Of a stretch of DNA of 64,000 nucleotides, positions 62,487 through 64,000 are shown one piece after another; position 1 is the stretch's first letter, and each line of letters opens with the position of its first letter. A program made the position numbers and the translations under genes. The notes under the pieces were generated by a model, which worked only from the letters and a program-made list of their open reading frames with translations, was not told the DNA's origin and searched no databases. The DNA is taken from the NCBI GenBank assembly GCA_003223395.1, contig QHUZ01000022.1:20078-84077 (forward strand), written 5' to 3'. The DNA is from Gemmatimonadota bacterium. Lineage in GTDB: Bacteria > Gemmatimonadota > Gemmatimonadetes > Gemmatimonadales > GWC2-71-9.

Positions 62487-64000
62487 CTATTTGGTTGGCC
62501 GCACCTGGCGGCGATGCTCCAAGGCGTCGATAGCGGCAATTACTGCCATATTCACGATGTCGGGGACCTCTGACAACCTTTGCAAGACATGGACCGGACG
62601 GGCCATCCCCACAAGGATGGGTCCAATGGCCTGGGCGTCGCCGAGCCGGGCGAGCAGTTTGTAGGCGATATTGGCGGCGTTTAAGTCTGGAAATATCAAT
62701 ACGTTAGCTGGCCCGCGCAGCTTGGCGAACGGGTACACCCGCGTCAGGATGCGCTCCACCACCGCGGTATCAGCCTGCATCTCGCCATCGACCTGCAGCT
62801 CGGGCTCGCGCTCATGCAAGAGTGTGACAGCCTGCTGCACTTTGGCGGCGGCCGGATGCTTGACCGAGCCGAAATTCGAGAACGACAGCATCGCGATGCG
62901 CGGCTCGATGCCGAGGCGCATGACGAACTTTGCGGTCGCGGTCGCGATTTCTGCCAGGGTCTCGGCGTCCGGCTCGATGTTCACCGTCGTGTCGGCAAAG
63001 AAGAAGGTTTGCTGCCGGAAGATCATCATGTAGATGCCGCTGACGTGCTTGCGACCGGGCTCCGCGCCGATCACCTGGAGCGACGGCCGCAACGCGTCCG
63101 GATAGTCGATTTCCTCGCCGGCGACCAGCGCGTCGGTCCGCCCGGCCCGCAACATGAGCAGGCCGTAGTACATCGGATCGAGCACCCGGTTCTTCGCTTC
63201 GCGCAGCGTCATGCCGCGGCGCCGGCGGACCTGCCACAACTCCTGCGCGAGCTGATCGCGATCGGTCGCGGTCCGCGGATTGACGAGCTCGATGTCCTCG
63301 AGCGTCAGCGATCCGTCGTCGGCCTGGCGCCGGATCGCGTCGAGATCACCGAGCAGGATGGGCCGGGCGATGCCTTCGTCCGCGAGAATGCGCGAGGCGC
63401 GCAGGATGCGCGGGTCGTCGCCCTCCGGAAACACGATACTCGGTGGATCCTGCTGCGCGCGCGTGATGAGCCCGCGCATGACTTGGCGCTCAGGTCCGAG
63501 CCGGGCTTCCAGCTCCGCGCGATACTCCTCGACGTCGATGATCCGTCCCGCGATGCCCGAGGCGACCGCCGCCCACGCGACGGCGGGTGCGACCCACAGC
63601 AGCACCCGCGGGTCGAACGGCTTCGGAATCAGATAGTCCGGTCCGAACTTGAGCTTGTCGCCTCCGTACGCGCGCGTGACCGACTCCGGCACTTCCTCTT
63701 TGGCCAGCTCGGCGAGCGCGCGCGTCGCGGCCATCTCCATCTCCTCGTTGATCTTCTTGGCGCGCACGTCGAGCGCGCCGCGAAAGATGAACGGGAAGCC
63801 GAGCACGTTGTTCACTTGATTCGGGAAATCGGACCGGCCCGTCGCCACGATCGCGTCGGGGCGCGCCTTCTTCGCCTCGTCCGGCATGATCTCGGGCGTC
63901 GGATTGGCGAGCGCGAAGATCACGGGCTTCTTTGCCATCCCCTGCAGCATGTCGCCCGTCACGATGCCGGCCACCGACAATCCGACGAACACGTCGGCAC
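62487..64000 (-). CDS. maeB: NADP-dependent malic enzyme with phosphotransacetylase-like C-terminal domain (N-terminus outside window)
   Basis: About 504 C-terminal residues; the frame is open to the right edge. The first part is the malic-enzyme NAD(P) domain ([56 protein letters not shown]). From about residue 170 it becomes a phosphate acetyltransferase-like domain ([57 protein letters not shown]). This is the MaeB layout (about 750 residues), in which the PTA-like part is regulatory, sensing acetyl-CoA. It is the first visible gene of the maeB-pckA-HD operon. Confidence 0.95.
   Translation of the reverse strand, partial: ADVFVGLSVAGIVTGDMLQGMAKKPVIFALANPTPEIMPDEAKKARPDAIVATGRSDFPNQVNNVLGFPFIFRGALDVRAKKINEEMEMAATRALAELAKEEVPESVTRAYGGDKLKFGPDYLIPKPFDPRVLLWVAPAVAWAAVASGIAGRIIDVEEYRAELEARLGPERQVMRGLITRAQQDPPSIVFPEGDDPRILRASRILADEGIARPILLGDLDAIRRQADDGSLTLEDIELVNPRTATDRDQLAQELWQVRRRRGMTLREAKNRVLDPMYYGLLMLRAGRTDALVAGEEIDYPDALRPSLQVIGAEPGRKHVSGIYMMIFRQQTFFFADTTVNIEPDAETLAEIATATAKFVMRLGIEPRIAMLSFSNFGSVKHPAAAKVQQAVTLLHEREPELQVDGEMQADTAVVERILTRVYPFAKLRGPANVLIFPDLNAANIAYKLLARLGDAQAIGPILVGMARPVHVLQRLSEVPDIVNMAVIAAIDALEHRRQVRPTK

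Overview
The window is dense, high-GC, Gram-negative bacterial chromosome. It has lipoproteins, a porin, an Oar-like TonB-type barrel and a DUF5916 barrel, which imply an outer membrane. Overlapping starts of the ATGA, GTGA and TGATG kind are very common. Protein style (carboxypeptidase-regulatory-like/TonB barrels, DUF5916, many PAS kinases, an rpsP-rimM-trmD-rplS-rnhB block next to ffh) suggests Gemmatimonadota or a close relative. That assignment is inference; no rRNA gene is present to confirm it. There is no prophage, classical IS or CRISPR array.

Region 1 (1-8938, minus strand) is a phosphate-starvation locus. In transcription order it holds phoB, phoR, a gutted glycosyltransferase remnant, a phosphate-selective-type porin, pstS, pstC, pstA, two tandem pstB genes and phoU (cut by the left edge). 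Three gaps in it carry GTNAC pentamers repeated exactly every 11 bp, which I propose as this lineage's PHO box. A strong hairpin lies between pstS and pstC.

Region 2 (8993-15538, plus strand) is divergent from phoB. It is a tightly overlapped nucleotide-scavenging operon: a YfkN-like double phosphoesterase, an adenosine deaminase with an N-terminal beta-grasp-like domain, a NupC nucleoside transporter and purine nucleoside phosphorylase. Together they would strip phosphate from extracellular nucleotides and salvage the purines, so the locus as a whole looks like phosphorus acquisition.

Region 3 (15539-33061) is mostly housekeeping: a DUF5916 outer-membrane protein between two copies of a perfect palindrome, thiD, a SpoU-type rRNA methyltransferase, prepilin peptidase, an unusual single-ring Clp-like ATPase, a metalloprotease-like lipoprotein, DUF445, ffh, rpsP, a half-length rimM without a normal start codon, trmD, rplS, rnhB, polX and a large Oar-like receptor.

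Region 4 (33079-33751) is the most unusual stretch: a four-helix-bundle (S23/IVP, Avd-like) gene flanked by two arrays of the same degenerate 15-bp repeat in opposite orientation, abutting a tRNA-Lys gene. It may be a small, poorly described genetic element.

Region 5 (33797-39432) has ilvE, three small uncharacterised genes, two lytic transglycosylases, moaC and holB. Region 6 (39627-52534) is a two-component signalling island: a six-gene minus-strand set with four kinases and two response regulators, a decayed receiver fragment at its end, a divergent hybrid kinase and a lone receiver protein. Region 7 (52555-64000) has tRNA-Asn, a DMT transporter, uvrA, a flippase-like membrane protein, a multi-FHA protein with a PP2C phosphatase, and a maeB-pckA-HD hydrolase operon running off the right edge.
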